From Hyphomicrobiales bacterium (GTDB taxonomy: Bacteria; Pseudomonadota; Alphaproteobacteria; Rhizobiales; Rhizobiaceae), in NCBI GenBank assembly GCA_900469615.1, contig UBYA01000011.1:186001-250000 (forward strand): 64,000 nt of DNA. The letters are read 5' to 3'. The translations under genes and the position numbers were made by a program. The notes below the pieces were generated by a model. It was not told the origin of the DNA and did no database searches. It worked only from the letters and a program-made list of their open reading frames with translations. Positions 26,962 through 35,740 of the stretch are shown here, piece by piece; position 1 is the first letter of the stretch; each line of letters starts with the position of its first letter.

Positions 26962-27741
26962 ATGCTCGACATCAAATCCGCGCGCAAGGTTTTCTACAGA
27001 GGCCAGCCCGACGAAAAAATCGCGCTCAACGGCCTGACGCTCTCCCTCAAAACAGGCGAATTCGGTGTCGTCATCGGCTCGAACGGCGCCGGCAAGAGCA
27101 GCATGCTGAATGCGATTTCGGGCGCGCTCAGTCTCGATTCCGGTCAGATCCTCATCAACGGCAACGACGTCACCGACATGCCCGTTCATAAGCGCGCGGC
27201 ACGATTGGCCCGCGTGTTCCAGGATCCGATGAAGGGAACCGCCGCCAGCATGACCGTCGGCGAGAACATGCTTCTGGCCGAGCTGCGCGGCAAGAGCAGA
27301 GGATTTCGGCCGGGCCTCAACGCCGCCCGCCTCGCCGCCTACAAGGAACGCCTCGCCGTTCTCGGCCTGGGCCTGGAGAACCGCCTGGATACCAAGGTGG
27401 AGCTGCTTTCGGGCGGTCAGCGCCAGTCGCTGTCGCTCATCATGGCTGTGGGCGGTTCGCCGGATGTGCTGCTGCTCGACGAGCACACCGCAGCGCTCGA
27501 TCCGCGCACGGCCGACATCGTCATGCAGGCAACGGTGCGCACCGTCGAGGCGCTGAAGCTGACGACATTGATGGTGACGCACAACATGCAGCACGCGGTC
27601 GATTTCGGCGACAGCATCATCATGCTCGATGCCGGCCGCGTCCATCTCGAAATTTCCGGCGAAGGCAAGCAGCGCATCACAGTGCCCGAGCTGATCGGCC
27701 ACTTCGCCGTCAAGACCGACCGAATGCTGCTGGTGAGCTGA
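26962..27741 (+). CDS. TrpZ-like ABC transporter ATPase
   Basis: A 259-residue ATPase with Walker A GSNGAGKSS (near residue 39), signature LSGGQRQSLSLIMAV, Walker B VLLLDEHTAALDP and switch histidine in MVTHNMQHAV. Replacement of the usual DEPT by DEHT is a feature of this TrpZ/YtrE-like subgroup. It is preceded by GGGGAGGCACGG and followed four bases later by the permease start. It energises uptake with the adjacent binding protein and permease. Confidence 0.88.
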   Translation: MLDIKSARKVFYRGQPDEKIALNGLTLSLKTGEFGVVIGSNGAGKSSMLNAISGALSLDSGQILINGNDVTDMPVHKRAARLARVFQDPMKGTAASMTVGENMLLAELRGKSRGFRPGLNAARLAAYKERLAVLGLGLENRLDTKVELLSGGQRQSLSLIMAVGGSPDVLLLDEHTAALDPRTADIVMQATVRTVEALKLTTLMVTHNMQHAVDFGDSIIMLDAGRVHLEISGEGKQRITVPELIGHFAVKTDRMLLVS

Positions 27742-27745
27742 CATC

Positions 27746-28672
27746 ATGATGGATTTCATTCAGACAACCGTATCGAGCTTCATCTCGCTCATCCCGGTCA
27801 CGCTGGCGCAGAGCTTCATTCTGAGCTTCGTCGTCCTCGGCATCATGATCCCCTTTCGAATGCTGAGCTTTCCGGACCTGACCAGCGAAGGCGCGTTTCC
27901 GCTTGGCGGCTGCGTCTGCGGCATATTGCTGGCTGCCGGTGTCACGCCGCCGCTCGCCATCGCCGCGGCTTTCGTCGTCGGCCTCGCCGCCGGCTGCTGC
28001 ACGGCCTTCATACATCTTCGCTTCCGCATTCACACGCTGCTCGCCGGCATTCTGATGTCGACCATGCTCTACAGCATCAATCTCGGCATCATGGGCAAAT
28101 CGAACCTGTCCGTCTTCGGCTCGCCGACGGTCTTCGACTGGGTGCCCTTCACGGCGCCCGGCTTTCCCGCCAGCAAGATCGTCATCGCCGGCCTGCTCGC
28201 CATTGTCGTGCTGATCGCCCTTAATCTCTACTTCAAGACGGAGAAGGGCACGGCCATGCGCGCCGTCGGCTCCAACCCCGACATGGCCGAGGCCCAGGGC
28301 ATCAATGTCTGGGCGGCCACCATCGGCGGCGTCGGCATCGCAAGCGCCTTTTCCGCCAGCAGCGGTGCCCTCATGGTCCAGTCGCAGGGCTTTGCCGATG
28401 TCAACATGGGCATCGGCATTCTGATCAACGGCCTTGCGGCGCTCATGATCGGCGAGGCCTTCACCGGCAAGCAGACAGTCGTGCGTCAGCTGCTGGCGCC
28501 CTTCGTCGGCTCGATCATCTACTATCAGCTCGTATCGCTGTGCCTTGCCGCCGGCATGCCGCCGCCGAACCTGAAGCTCGCAACAGGCCTTTTCGTGCTC
28601 ATCATGCTGGCGCTGCCGAGCATTCGCCGCAGCCGTGGCGGAGCGGTCACCAGAGAAACCATTCGCGAATAA
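27746..28672 (+). CDS. TrpY-like ABC transporter permease
   Basis: A 308-residue permease of the BPD_transp_2 (branched-chain/CUT2-like) superfamily with about eight or nine membrane segments, beginning with SFISLIPVTLAQSFILSFVVLGIMI. The cytoplasmic coupling loop is MRAVGSNPDMAEAQGINVW, followed by LINGLAALMIGEAFTG. Two adjacent ATGs (27746, 27749) are possible starts. It is the membrane component of the three-part importer; with no second permease gene it probably acts as a homodimer. Confidence 0.88.
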   Translation: MMDFIQTTVSSFISLIPVTLAQSFILSFVVLGIMIPFRMLSFPDLTSEGAFPLGGCVCGILLAAGVTPPLAIAAAFVVGLAAGCCTAFIHLRFRIHTLLAGILMSTMLYSINLGIMGKSNLSVFGSPTVFDWVPFTAPGFPASKIVIAGLLAIVVLIALNLYFKTEKGTAMRAVGSNPDMAEAQGINVWAATIGGVGIASAFSASSGALMVQSQGFADVNMGIGILINGLAALMIGEAFTGKQTVVRQLLAPFVGSIIYYQLVSLCLAAGMPPPNLKLATGLFVLIMLALPSIRRSRGGAVTRETIRE

Positions 28673-28691
28673 GCTTAAGAGGCAAAACAGT

Positions 28692-29939
28692 ATGAATAGC
28701 CTACCCGATCTCGCCGCCGTCGAGGCCATGGACGAGGCCGATCCGCTGCGCTCGTTTCGCAGCCGCTTTGCCCTGCCTTCCGGTGTCATCTATCTCGACG
28801 GCAATTCGCTCGGCGCGGCATCGCACGAAGTCTTTGCCGAGGTGCGCCAGGCTGCCATGGAGGAATGGGGCAACGGCCTGATCCGCAGCTGGAACAGCGC
28901 CGGCTGGTTCCAGCTGCCGATCGAGCTTGGCGACCGCATCGGCCGGTTGGTCGGCGCCGCCCAAGGCCAGACCGTAGTCACCGACTCCACCTCGATCAAT
29001 ATCTACAAGACCCTGCATGCGGCTCTCGCGATGCGGCCTGGCCGCAACGTCATCGTCGCCGAGGGTGAAAGCTTTCCGACAGACCTCTATATGGCGGAAG
29101 GGGTCGTTTCGACGCGCCCCGGCCTGACGCTCCGCCTGGAGGGGCGGGATGCCGAGACCATAGAGGAACTCATCGACGACAGCGTCGCCGTCGTGCTCAT
29201 CAATCATGTCAACTACAAGAGCGGCGAACTGCGCGACATGGCTGCGCTGACGAAGCGCATCCAGGCAGCCGGTGCGCTTGTCATCTGGGATCTGTGCCAC
29301 AGCGCCGGTGCCCTGCCGGTGGACCTCGACGGTGCAGGCGCCGATTTCGCCGTCGGCTGCACCTACAAGTATCTGAATGGCGGTCCCGGCGCACCGGCCT
29401 TCATCTACGCGGCGAAACGCCATCACACATCCATCGTCCAGCCGCTCAGCGGCTGGTGGGGCCATGCCCGCCCCTTCGCGTTCGAACGAAGCTTTGACGG
29501 CGACGCCGGCATCAAGCGCTTCCTCTGCGGCACGCAGCCGATCCTGTCCCTGAGGGCATTGAAGGGCGCGCTGTCCATCTGGGACGAAGTCGACATGCAT
29601 GCCCTGCGGCAGAAGAGCATAGCGCTCACCGATCTCTTCATCCGGCTGGTCGAGGCGACGTGCGGCCAATATGGCGTAGAGCTGGAGACGACGCGCGACA
29701 GCGGGAAGCGCGGCAGCCAGGTCTCCTTCAAGCACAGCAACAGCTACGAGATCATGCAGGCGCTGATCGAAAGCGGCGTCATCGGCGACTTCCGGGCGCC
29801 TTCGACCTTGCGCTTCGGCTTTACGCCGCTTTATGTCGGCTATCGCGATGTCTGGCGGGCCGCAAAAGTCCTGGAGGACATCCTGAGCAGCGGATCATGG
29901 AAGGAAGCACGCTTTGCCGTGCGCTCGGCCGTGACCTGA
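28692..29939 (+). CDS. kynU: Kynureninase
   Basis: A 415-residue fold-type I PLP enzyme of the kynureninase family, which cleaves L-kynurenine to anthranilate and L-alanine. Family marks are IYLDGNSLGAAS at the N-terminus, VTDSTSINIYKTLHAAL, the PLP-ring Asp in VIWDLCHSAGALPVDL, and the Schiff-base Lys in VGCTYKYLNGGPGAPAF. The substrate-end segment FGFTPLYVGYRDVW is also conserved. The length is normal. It lies 19 bases after the permease and before an arylformamidase-like hydrolase. No tryptophan dioxygenase gene is nearby. Confidence 0.88.
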   Translation: MNSLPDLAAVEAMDEADPLRSFRSRFALPSGVIYLDGNSLGAASHEVFAEVRQAAMEEWGNGLIRSWNSAGWFQLPIELGDRIGRLVGAAQGQTVVTDSTSINIYKTLHAALAMRPGRNVIVAEGESFPTDLYMAEGVVSTRPGLTLRLEGRDAETIEELIDDSVAVVLINHVNYKSGELRDMAALTKRIQAAGALVIWDLCHSAGALPVDLDGAGADFAVGCTYKYLNGGPGAPAFIYAAKRHHTSIVQPLSGWWGHARPFAFERSFDGDAGIKRFLCGTQPILSLRALKGALSIWDEVDMHALRQKSIALTDLFIRLVEATCGQYGVELETTRDSGKRGSQVSFKHSNSYEIMQALIESGVIGDFRAPSTLRFGFTPLYVGYRDVWRAAKVLEDILSSGSWKEARFAVRSAVT

Positions 29940-29976
29940 TCCGCAAACGCCGGCGGCCGGAAAGAGGGAACTGGAC

Positions 29977-30807
29977 ATGAGCTATTTCAAGGTCGTCGAT
30001 TGGGAGAGCGCCTACACCAACGGCGCCTATATCGTCGACGGCGATCGCTGGCCATCGGCCTGGGTCGAACCCGCCAAAACCCTCCGCGACAATCTGCTCG
30101 CGGCGGGACGCGCAAAGCTCGATGTCGCCTATGGCCCGGCGCAGCGCAATCGCCTCGATCTGTTTTTGCCCGAAGGCCAGCCAAAGGGTTTGGTGGTGTT
30201 CGTCCACGGCGGCTACTGGCTGCAGCTCGACAAGAGCTACTGGTCGCACTTCGCAGCCGGCTCGATCGCGGCCGGCTACGCCGTCGCAATCCCGTCCTAC
30301 ACGCTTTGCCCGGAAAACCGCATCACCGGCATCGGCAAGGAGATTGCGGCCGCGATCACGGCGGCTGCCGCGTCGGTCGACGGCCCCATCGTCCTCACCG
30401 GACACTCGGCCGGCGGCCAGCTTGCCGCCCGCATGATGACGACGACGTCGCCGCTTGACGGGACGATCCTCAGGCGTATCCGGCATGTGCTTGCCATTTC
30501 CGGCGTGCACGACCTGCGCCCCATCATGAAGCGCAAAATGAACAAGGAACTTCGTATCGATGCGGCCGAAGCACAGACCGAAAGCCCGGTCCTGCTGGAG
30601 CCGGTGGATGCCATCCGCCTCACCTGCTGGGTCGGCGGCGCCGAGCGTGCCGAGTTCATCCGCCAGAACGCGCTGCTCGCCAATATCTGGACGGGACTTG
30701 GCGCGGCGACGGAAGCGGTGATCGAACCCGACAAGCATCATTATTCCGTGCTGGACGGCCTTATGGATGTCGGGCATTCGCTGACGCGAACCCTGCTGGC
30801 AGAATAG
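29977..30807 (+). CDS. Alpha/beta hydrolase, arylformamidase (kynurenine formamidase)-like
   Basis: A 276-residue alpha/beta hydrolase. The oxyanion segment is VVFVHGGYWLQLDKSYW (HGGYW is typical of kynurenine formamidases of the esterase/lipase-like class). The nucleophile elbow is LTGHSAGG, and the catalytic acid and His are probably in the C-terminal TCWVGG-AERAEF and PDKHHYSVLD regions. It follows kynU in the same operon, so hydrolysis of N-formylkynurenine to kynurenine is the best inference. It is not the metal-dependent KynB type. Confidence 0.8.
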   Translation: MSYFKVVDWESAYTNGAYIVDGDRWPSAWVEPAKTLRDNLLAAGRAKLDVAYGPAQRNRLDLFLPEGQPKGLVVFVHGGYWLQLDKSYWSHFAAGSIAAGYAVAIPSYTLCPENRITGIGKEIAAAITAAAASVDGPIVLTGHSAGGQLAARMMTTTSPLDGTILRRIRHVLAISGVHDLRPIMKRKMNKELRIDAAEAQTESPVLLEPVDAIRLTCWVGGAERAEFIRQNALLANIWTGLGAATEAVIEPDKHHYSVLDGLMDVGHSLTRTLLAE

Positions 30808-30833
30808 AGGTCGCGCAATCACCTCGGGATGAG

Positions 30834-30862
30834 GCCCCCGCCGCATCGCAAACGCCGGGGGC
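30834..30862. terminator. Hairpin between convergent genes
   Basis: A 7-bp GC stem GCCCCCG / CGGGGGC with a 15-base loop in the 63-base gap between the hydrolase and the convergent VOC gene. It is probably bidirectional; there is no U-run. Confidence 0.45.
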
Positions 30863-30870
30863 ACACCCCG

Positions 30871-31302
30871 TCAGCTTTCCACGGGTGCGTTCATCGCCCA
30901 GGCCACACCGAATGGATCGCGAAGCTGGCCCCAGCGATCACCCCAGAACATCACCTGCGGCTCGACGACAACTTCGGCTCCCGCATCGACGGCACGCTGC
31001 CACCAGCCGTCGAGATCATCGACGACAAGCTGCATCGTGAAAGACTGCGGCTTTTCGAGCGGATGGCCGTGTTCCGGGAAGGCGTCCCCCAGCATCACCG
31101 AGCTGCCGTTGATATAGAGGTGGATATGCATGGTCCGGCCTTTTTCATCGACCGGAAACATGAAGGCTTCTTCCGCGCCGAAGGCGCGCTTGTAGAATTC
31201 GGCCGCCTTTGCAGCGCCGTCGACCGTAAGATAAGCCACCACACCGCCGCGCACCGGCACACGGGGCGGTCTGGATTGTATCTGATCTGCTGCATCGCTC
31301 AT
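30871..31302 (-). CDS. PhnB-like VOC-superfamily protein
   Basis: A 143-residue glyoxalase/bleomycin-resistance-like protein of the PhnB subtype. It has VVAYLTVDGAAKAAEFYKRAFGAEE, then MHIHLYINGSSVMLGDAFPEHGHP and the C-terminal VEPQVMFWGDRWGQLRDPFGVAWAM with typical WGDR and DPFG motifs. The start at MSDAADQ was selected from AAGGAG six bases upstream; the frame is open another 17 codons. Members are often of unknown function (demethylubiquinone-like or stress-related). Confidence 0.83.
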   Translation of the reverse strand: MSDAADQIQSRPPRVPVRGGVVAYLTVDGAAKAAEFYKRAFGAEEAFMFPVDEKGRTMHIHLYINGSSVMLGDAFPEHGHPLEKPQSFTMQLVVDDLDGWWQRAVDAGAEVVVEPQVMFWGDRWGQLRDPFGVAWAMNAPVES

Positions 31303-31440
31303 GATCATCTCCTTGGTTCTGCGCGTTACGCCCTTGTCGATGGGCTGCTCCAAGGACGCTGGCCGGTCATGAATTCCGACAACGGGAAACGAAATTTTTC
31401 ATCCATGTCCGCGCTCGGGCCCGTGCAGCCCTTTCGCGCC

Positions 31441-33531
31441 TTATCCGTGCGCCGATTTGCGGACAGGAAAAGACCGTGCGGAGCTGGTTTCGTCGGCGAT
31501 CCGAGCCAGGGCATTCTCGCGCGACATGGGCCGGCCAAGCAGGAAACCCTGCACCTCGTCATAGCCCTCGGCCCGCAATTTCGCCAGTTGCGCCTCCGTC
31601 TCGATACCTTCGGCCAATGTCGCAGCCTTGAAGCCGGACGCGATGCCGACCACAGCCCGCACGATCGCCAGATTGCCGGGGTCGGTCTCCATGCCGGCGA
31701 CGAAGCTGCGATCGAGCTTGATCTTGTCGAAGGAAAAGGAACGCAGATAGCTGAGCGACGAATAGCCCGTGCCGAAATCGTCGATGGCGATGCGAATGCC
31801 AAGCTCCTTCAGCGCCCGCAACAACGACAGGCTCTGCTCGACCTCGGTGAGAAGAACGGACTCCGTAACCTCGATCTCCAGGCGCCCGGGGCAGAGACCG
31901 GTCTCGTCCAGTGCCGAGACGACCGTGGCGAGCAGGCTCGCATGGCGGAACTGATAGACGGAAAGGTTGATGGCCACTTTCAGGTTTCCGGGCCATTCCA
32001 TGGCAGTCCGACACGCTTCCCGCAGCACCCAGTCGCCAATCGGCACGATCATTCCCGTTTCCTCGGCAACGGCGATGAATTCCGCCGGTGCAATGAGACC
32101 ACGCTGAGGATGGCGCCAGCGGATCAGCGCTTCGAAGCCCGATAACGCATCCCTGTCCAACCGGACGATCGGCTGATAGTGGAGTTCGAATTCATCGTTC
32201 TGCAGGGCCTCCCGAAGCTCCAGCGTGAGCTGGTGACGCCGCTCCGCCTCGAGCCGCATCTCGGTCTGGTAGAACCGATAGGTGGACCGGCCGCTGCCCT
32301 TGGCCGCGTAGAGCGCCAGATCCGCATCCCGCATGAGAACATCGGCATCGCTGCCGTGTTCCGGCGCCATGGCGATGCCGATGCTGCAGGTCACATGTTC
32401 GCGGACACCATCGAGATCGAAGGGGGCGGAAAGCGACAGCAGCAGCAAATCGGCAAACCTCCGGGCTCGCCCGGCATCCGTCATCCGCAGCACAAGCGCA
32501 AACTCGTCGCCGCCCAGGCGCGCGACCAGATCGTTTTTCTCGGCCAGCTGCTGCAGGCGCTCGGCGACCTGGCGCAGAAGCATGTCGCCGGCGGCATGGC
32601 CCTTGCTGTCGTTGATATGCTTGAAGTGATCGACATCGATGTAAAGCAGCGCGATCGGCCGCTCCGGCGTTGCGGCGGCCACCTGCCGCACGATGCTCTC
32701 GGAAAAGAAAGCCCGGTTCGGAAGACCCGTGAGCGAATCGTGCATGGCGAGATGCGCAAGCCTCGCCTCGACGCTGCGTTCCTCGGTCACGTCCTGGGAA
32801 ATGCCGAGAACGTAGCGCGGCGCTTGCCCCGTGGGTGCGGGCAGCGCCCGCTTTGCCGTCTTCAGGATGCGGGTGGCTCCATCCACCGTATGAATGGTTT
32901 CCTCGAAATAGACCGTTTCAGCGGTCTCGAAGGCAAGCTTGTCCTGCTCGCGGAAGATCGCCGTCTGCTCATCGGAGAATATGGCCGTATCCGATCTGCC
33001 GATCACCTCCTGCGCCGCCTGCCCGACGATGCCGCCGCATGCCTCGTTGAACAGGATATAGCGGCCATCCCTCTCCATGTCCTTGACGAAGACGCCGACT
33101 GGAAGATTGTCGACGATGCTGTCGAGCAGCGACTGGGTAGCATCGACCTGCCGCTGCGCCGCATTGACCTCGGTGCGGTCCTGCACGATCGCCAGAATGG
33201 CGGCCCTGCCATCGAAGCGAATCTCCCGCCCGTAGGTCAGGACCTCGAACGTCCGGCCATCGGCCTTCAGATGCGTCCAGCGCTGTGCGGTCTCCATATC
33301 GGTGCGGTGGTGCAAAGCGTCGAGCATACGCTCGCGTTCCCCGCACGGCCGGATATCGAGCACGGTCATGATCTCGAAGTCCGCATGACTATAGCCATAG
33401 AGATCGCGCGCGGCATCGTTGACAATCAGAAACCTCAGCGTGTGGGGATCATAGACCCACATCGGCGACGGATGCGTCTTGAAAAGCGACCGAAAATCAT
33501 CGTTCGGGGCGTCGAGCCAAACGGAATTCAT
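31441..33531 (-). CDS. PAS-PAS-GGDEF-EAL cyclic-di-GMP signalling protein
   Basis: A 696-residue cytoplasmic protein without membrane segments. Two PAS domains come first (residues about 10-120, WVYDPHTLRFLIVNDAARDLYGYS; and about 130-255, FVKDMERDGRYILFNEACGGIVGQ). A GGDEF domain follows with intact RLGGDEFALVLR, then an EAL domain with GFEALIRWRHP, EVTESVLL, IDDFGTGYSSLSYL and KLDRSFV. Both catalytic signatures are intact, so it may make or break cyclic di-GMP depending on signals at the PAS domains. It is monocistronic, next to a VOC gene. The target process cannot be inferred. Confidence 0.92.
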   Translation of the reverse strand: MNSVWLDAPNDDFRSLFKTHPSPMWVYDPHTLRFLIVNDAARDLYGYSHADFEIMTVLDIRPCGERERMLDALHHRTDMETAQRWTHLKADGRTFEVLTYGREIRFDGRAAILAIVQDRTEVNAAQRQVDATQSLLDSIVDNLPVGVFVKDMERDGRYILFNEACGGIVGQAAQEVIGRSDTAIFSDEQTAIFREQDKLAFETAETVYFEETIHTVDGATRILKTAKRALPAPTGQAPRYVLGISQDVTEERSVEARLAHLAMHDSLTGLPNRAFFSESIVRQVAAATPERPIALLYIDVDHFKHINDSKGHAAGDMLLRQVAERLQQLAEKNDLVARLGGDEFALVLRMTDAGRARRFADLLLLSLSAPFDLDGVREHVTCSIGIAMAPEHGSDADVLMRDADLALYAAKGSGRSTYRFYQTEMRLEAERRHQLTLELREALQNDEFELHYQPIVRLDRDALSGFEALIRWRHPQRGLIAPAEFIAVAEETGMIVPIGDWVLREACRTAMEWPGNLKVAINLSVYQFRHASLLATVVSALDETGLCPGRLEIEVTESVLLTEVEQSLSLLRALKELGIRIAIDDFGTGYSSLSYLRSFSFDKIKLDRSFVAGMETDPGNLAIVRAVVGIASGFKAATLAEGIETEAQLAKLRAEGYDEVQGFLLGRPMSRENALARIADETSSARSFPVRKSAHG

Positions 33532-33715
33532 GGACGGGCCGGCCTTGCCAATTCGAGTTGAGAGATCGGTGGATTAGATAGTGATAGGTGAAAAAACTAA
33601 ATAAAATCAAAATTATAACGAGGTTAAACTTTAGGCAAAAGCCTATCGAATATGCAGCGGGCGGTTTATCGCGTCCGTAGAGCAGCCCGACGGCAGGGGC
33701 AGGATGCCGCCGCGC

Positions 33716-34894
33716 TCAAAGCCCGGCTTTGCCGATCGCGTGGATGACGCCATGCAACTCGGCGAGCCCCTTCAGGCGGCCGATCAGGGAGTAGCCGGGA
33801 TTGGTCGGCTTATCGATGTCGTCGCCGATCAGATGCCCATGGTCCGGCCGCATCGGGATCAGAGGGTCTTGCCGGCCCTCGTTGCCGCGACGCGTTTCCT
33901 CGGCGAGCAGCGCCCGCAGAATGGCGTACATGTCGCTTCGCCCCTCCAGATGCGCGGCCTCTACGAACGACCCGTCCGGCTCGATCGCGACATCTCGCAG
34001 ATGCGCGAAATTGATGCGCGCGGCGAATTCGCGTGCGATCGCCGGTACATCGTTGTCGGCGCGGGACCCGAGCGAGCCGACGCAGAGCGTCAGGCCGTTG
34101 GCGACGTGGTCGACGCTGCCGAGGATGCGACGAAGATCCGCCGCCGTCGAGACGACGCGCGGCAGGCCGAAAAGCGAAATCGGCGGGTCGTCGGGATGGA
34201 TCGCAAGCCTGACGCCAAGCTCTGCCGCTACCGGCACCACCTCCCGCAGGAAGGCGTCGAGGCTGGCCTGAAGATCCTGCGCAGCCATTCCGTCGAAAAG
34301 GGCGATGGCGGATCGAATGGCTTCCCGGCCATAGCTGTCCTCGCCGCCGGGAAGGCCGGCGATGATATTGTTCTCCAGCCGCTGCACGTCCTCCGGCGTC
34401 AGCCCCTTCAGGCGCTCCTCGGCCCGCCGCACTATATCCGGCGCATAATTTCCTTCAGCGCCCTTTCTGCGCAGGACGAAGACGTCGTAGGCGACGAACT
34501 CCGCCATGTCGAAACGCAGGGCGAGCGCGCCGGTCGGCATTTCAAAGCGCAGATCCGTGCGCGTCCAGTCCACCACCGGCATGAAATTGTAGCAGACCGT
34601 CCTGATGCCGGAGCGGGCCAGATTGGCGAGACTGTCCTTCCAGACGCCGATCGCTGCCCTGGCTCCCGAGCCCCCGAGTTTTATGGCGCTTGGAACGGGG
34701 ATCGATTCACAGACGCTCCAGCGCAATCCCGCCGCCTCCACCAGCGCTTTTCGCGCCTCGATTTCGGCCGGCGACCAGACGCGGGCATAGGAAACGTCAT
34801 GCAGCGCCGTGACGATGCCCGTCGCTCCCGCCTGCCGGGCATGCGACAGCGGAACGAGATCCTTCGGCCCAAACCAACGCCAGCAGCTTTCCAT
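33716..34894 (-). CDS. uxuA: Mannonate dehydratase
   Basis: A 392-residue UxuA-family enzyme that dehydrates D-mannonate to 2-keto-3-deoxygluconate in hexuronate breakdown. Family segments are MESCWRWFGPKDLVPLSHARQAGATGIVTALH at the N-terminus, CYNFMPVVDWTRTDL, LAIHPDDPPISLFGLPRVVS with metal-ligand His, NFAHLRDVAIEPDGSF, and MRPDHGHLIGDD. The ATG at 34894 follows GGAGGAGATTTGGC, and upstream open frame is spurious. It is divergent from a FadR/GntR gene that likely controls it. No other uronate genes lie in the window. Confidence 0.93.
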   Translation of the reverse strand: MESCWRWFGPKDLVPLSHARQAGATGIVTALHDVSYARVWSPAEIEARKALVEAAGLRWSVCESIPVPSAIKLGGSGARAAIGVWKDSLANLARSGIRTVCYNFMPVVDWTRTDLRFEMPTGALALRFDMAEFVAYDVFVLRRKGAEGNYAPDIVRRAEERLKGLTPEDVQRLENNIIAGLPGGEDSYGREAIRSAIALFDGMAAQDLQASLDAFLREVVPVAAELGVRLAIHPDDPPISLFGLPRVVSTAADLRRILGSVDHVANGLTLCVGSLGSRADNDVPAIAREFAARINFAHLRDVAIEPDGSFVEAAHLEGRSDMYAILRALLAEETRRGNEGRQDPLIPMRPDHGHLIGDDIDKPTNPGYSLIGRLKGLAELHGVIHAIGKAGL

Positions 34895-34907
34895 GCCAAA
34901 TCTCCTC

Positions 34908-34943
34908 CATTTGTCGGTCAAAATATCGCTGAAAAGACAAATG
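34908..34943. promoter_or_regulatory. Inverted repeat between uxuA and its GntR regulator
   Basis: CATTTGTC (34908-34915) is repeated inverted as GACAAATG (34936-34943), with 20 bases between. It lies just upstream of the uxuA ribosome site in the divergent promoter region. It is a candidate site for the adjacent FadR-type protein, based on position and symmetry only. Confidence 0.42.
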
Positions 34944-35010
34944 TCCATCCCGTCGCGCTGCTTGACACGCCTTATTGACCAACAATATGGTTTCGCCAAT
35001 GGAGGAAGAC

Positions 35011-35712
35011 ATGGCAATGCAGACCGCTGACATCGAGGACAAAGGCTCGGCAGTCGATCAGGTGGTCGAGGCGCTGCGACGCCTGATGCGCGAGCGCAAT
35101 CTCGGCCTCGGAGACGCCCTGCCCTCGGAAGCGGACCTCGCCTCCATGTTCAATGCCAGCCGCAATACGGTGCGGGAAGCGATCCGCATCCTGAAAGCCT
35201 ATGGCGTCGTCGAGAGCCGTCAGAAGGTCGGCGCGGTCATAACGGACCGCCGCCAGCAGGCTTTGATGGAGCTTTTCTCCTTCGCCATAGACATCTCGGC
35301 CGAGAATTTTCTCGATATCCAGGGATTTCGCCGTCTCATCGAGATCAATCTCAGCGATCTTCTGTTCGAAACCGTTGACGCAGCAAGTATCGCGACCCTG
35401 CATTCGATCAACGACCGAATGCAGGCGGCGCCGGAATTGGCCGAGGCCGCGGAGCTCGATTTCAAGTTTCACGCGGCTCTCGTCGATTTCGCCGGCAATC
35501 GGACCCTGTCACAAGTCTATGGCATTCTGCAGCCATTGCTGCGGCGGCTCATGGAGGCGGGAAAACGCTCCCGCGCGGCCGTCGACAGCGCCTATCGCGA
35601 CCATCGCGATATCATCGAGGCATTGGAACTGCGCGATCGAATCGCCTACGCCTACCACATGAACCGTCACCTGCAGGCGGGCCTGCAATTCATCGCGCCA
35701 AAGGCTGTTTGA
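35011..35712 (+). CDS. FadR-subfamily GntR transcriptional regulator
   Basis: A 233-residue GntR-family protein with the FCD C-terminal domain. The winged helix reads GDALPSEADLASMFNASRNTVREAIRILKAYGVVESRQKVGAVI. The FCD region has LDFKFHAALVDFAGNRTL and AYRDHRDIIEALELRD with the usual D/H/H ligand positions. The start at MAMQTADIED was chosen because GGAGGAAG precedes it; the frame is open upstream. It is divergent from uxuA and followed 28 bases later by a beta-mannosidase gene, so it may respond to mannonate or a related acid and control both sides. Confidence 0.87.
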   Translation: MAMQTADIEDKGSAVDQVVEALRRLMRERNLGLGDALPSEADLASMFNASRNTVREAIRILKAYGVVESRQKVGAVITDRRQQALMELFSFAIDISAENFLDIQGFRRLIEINLSDLLFETVDAASIATLHSINDRMQAAPELAEAAELDFKFHAALVDFAGNRTLSQVYGILQPLLRRLMEAGKRSRAAVDSAYRDHRDIIEALELRDRIAYAYHMNRHLQAGLQFIAPKAV

Positions 35713-35740
35713 AACATCCATTTCATAACGGACACATGAC

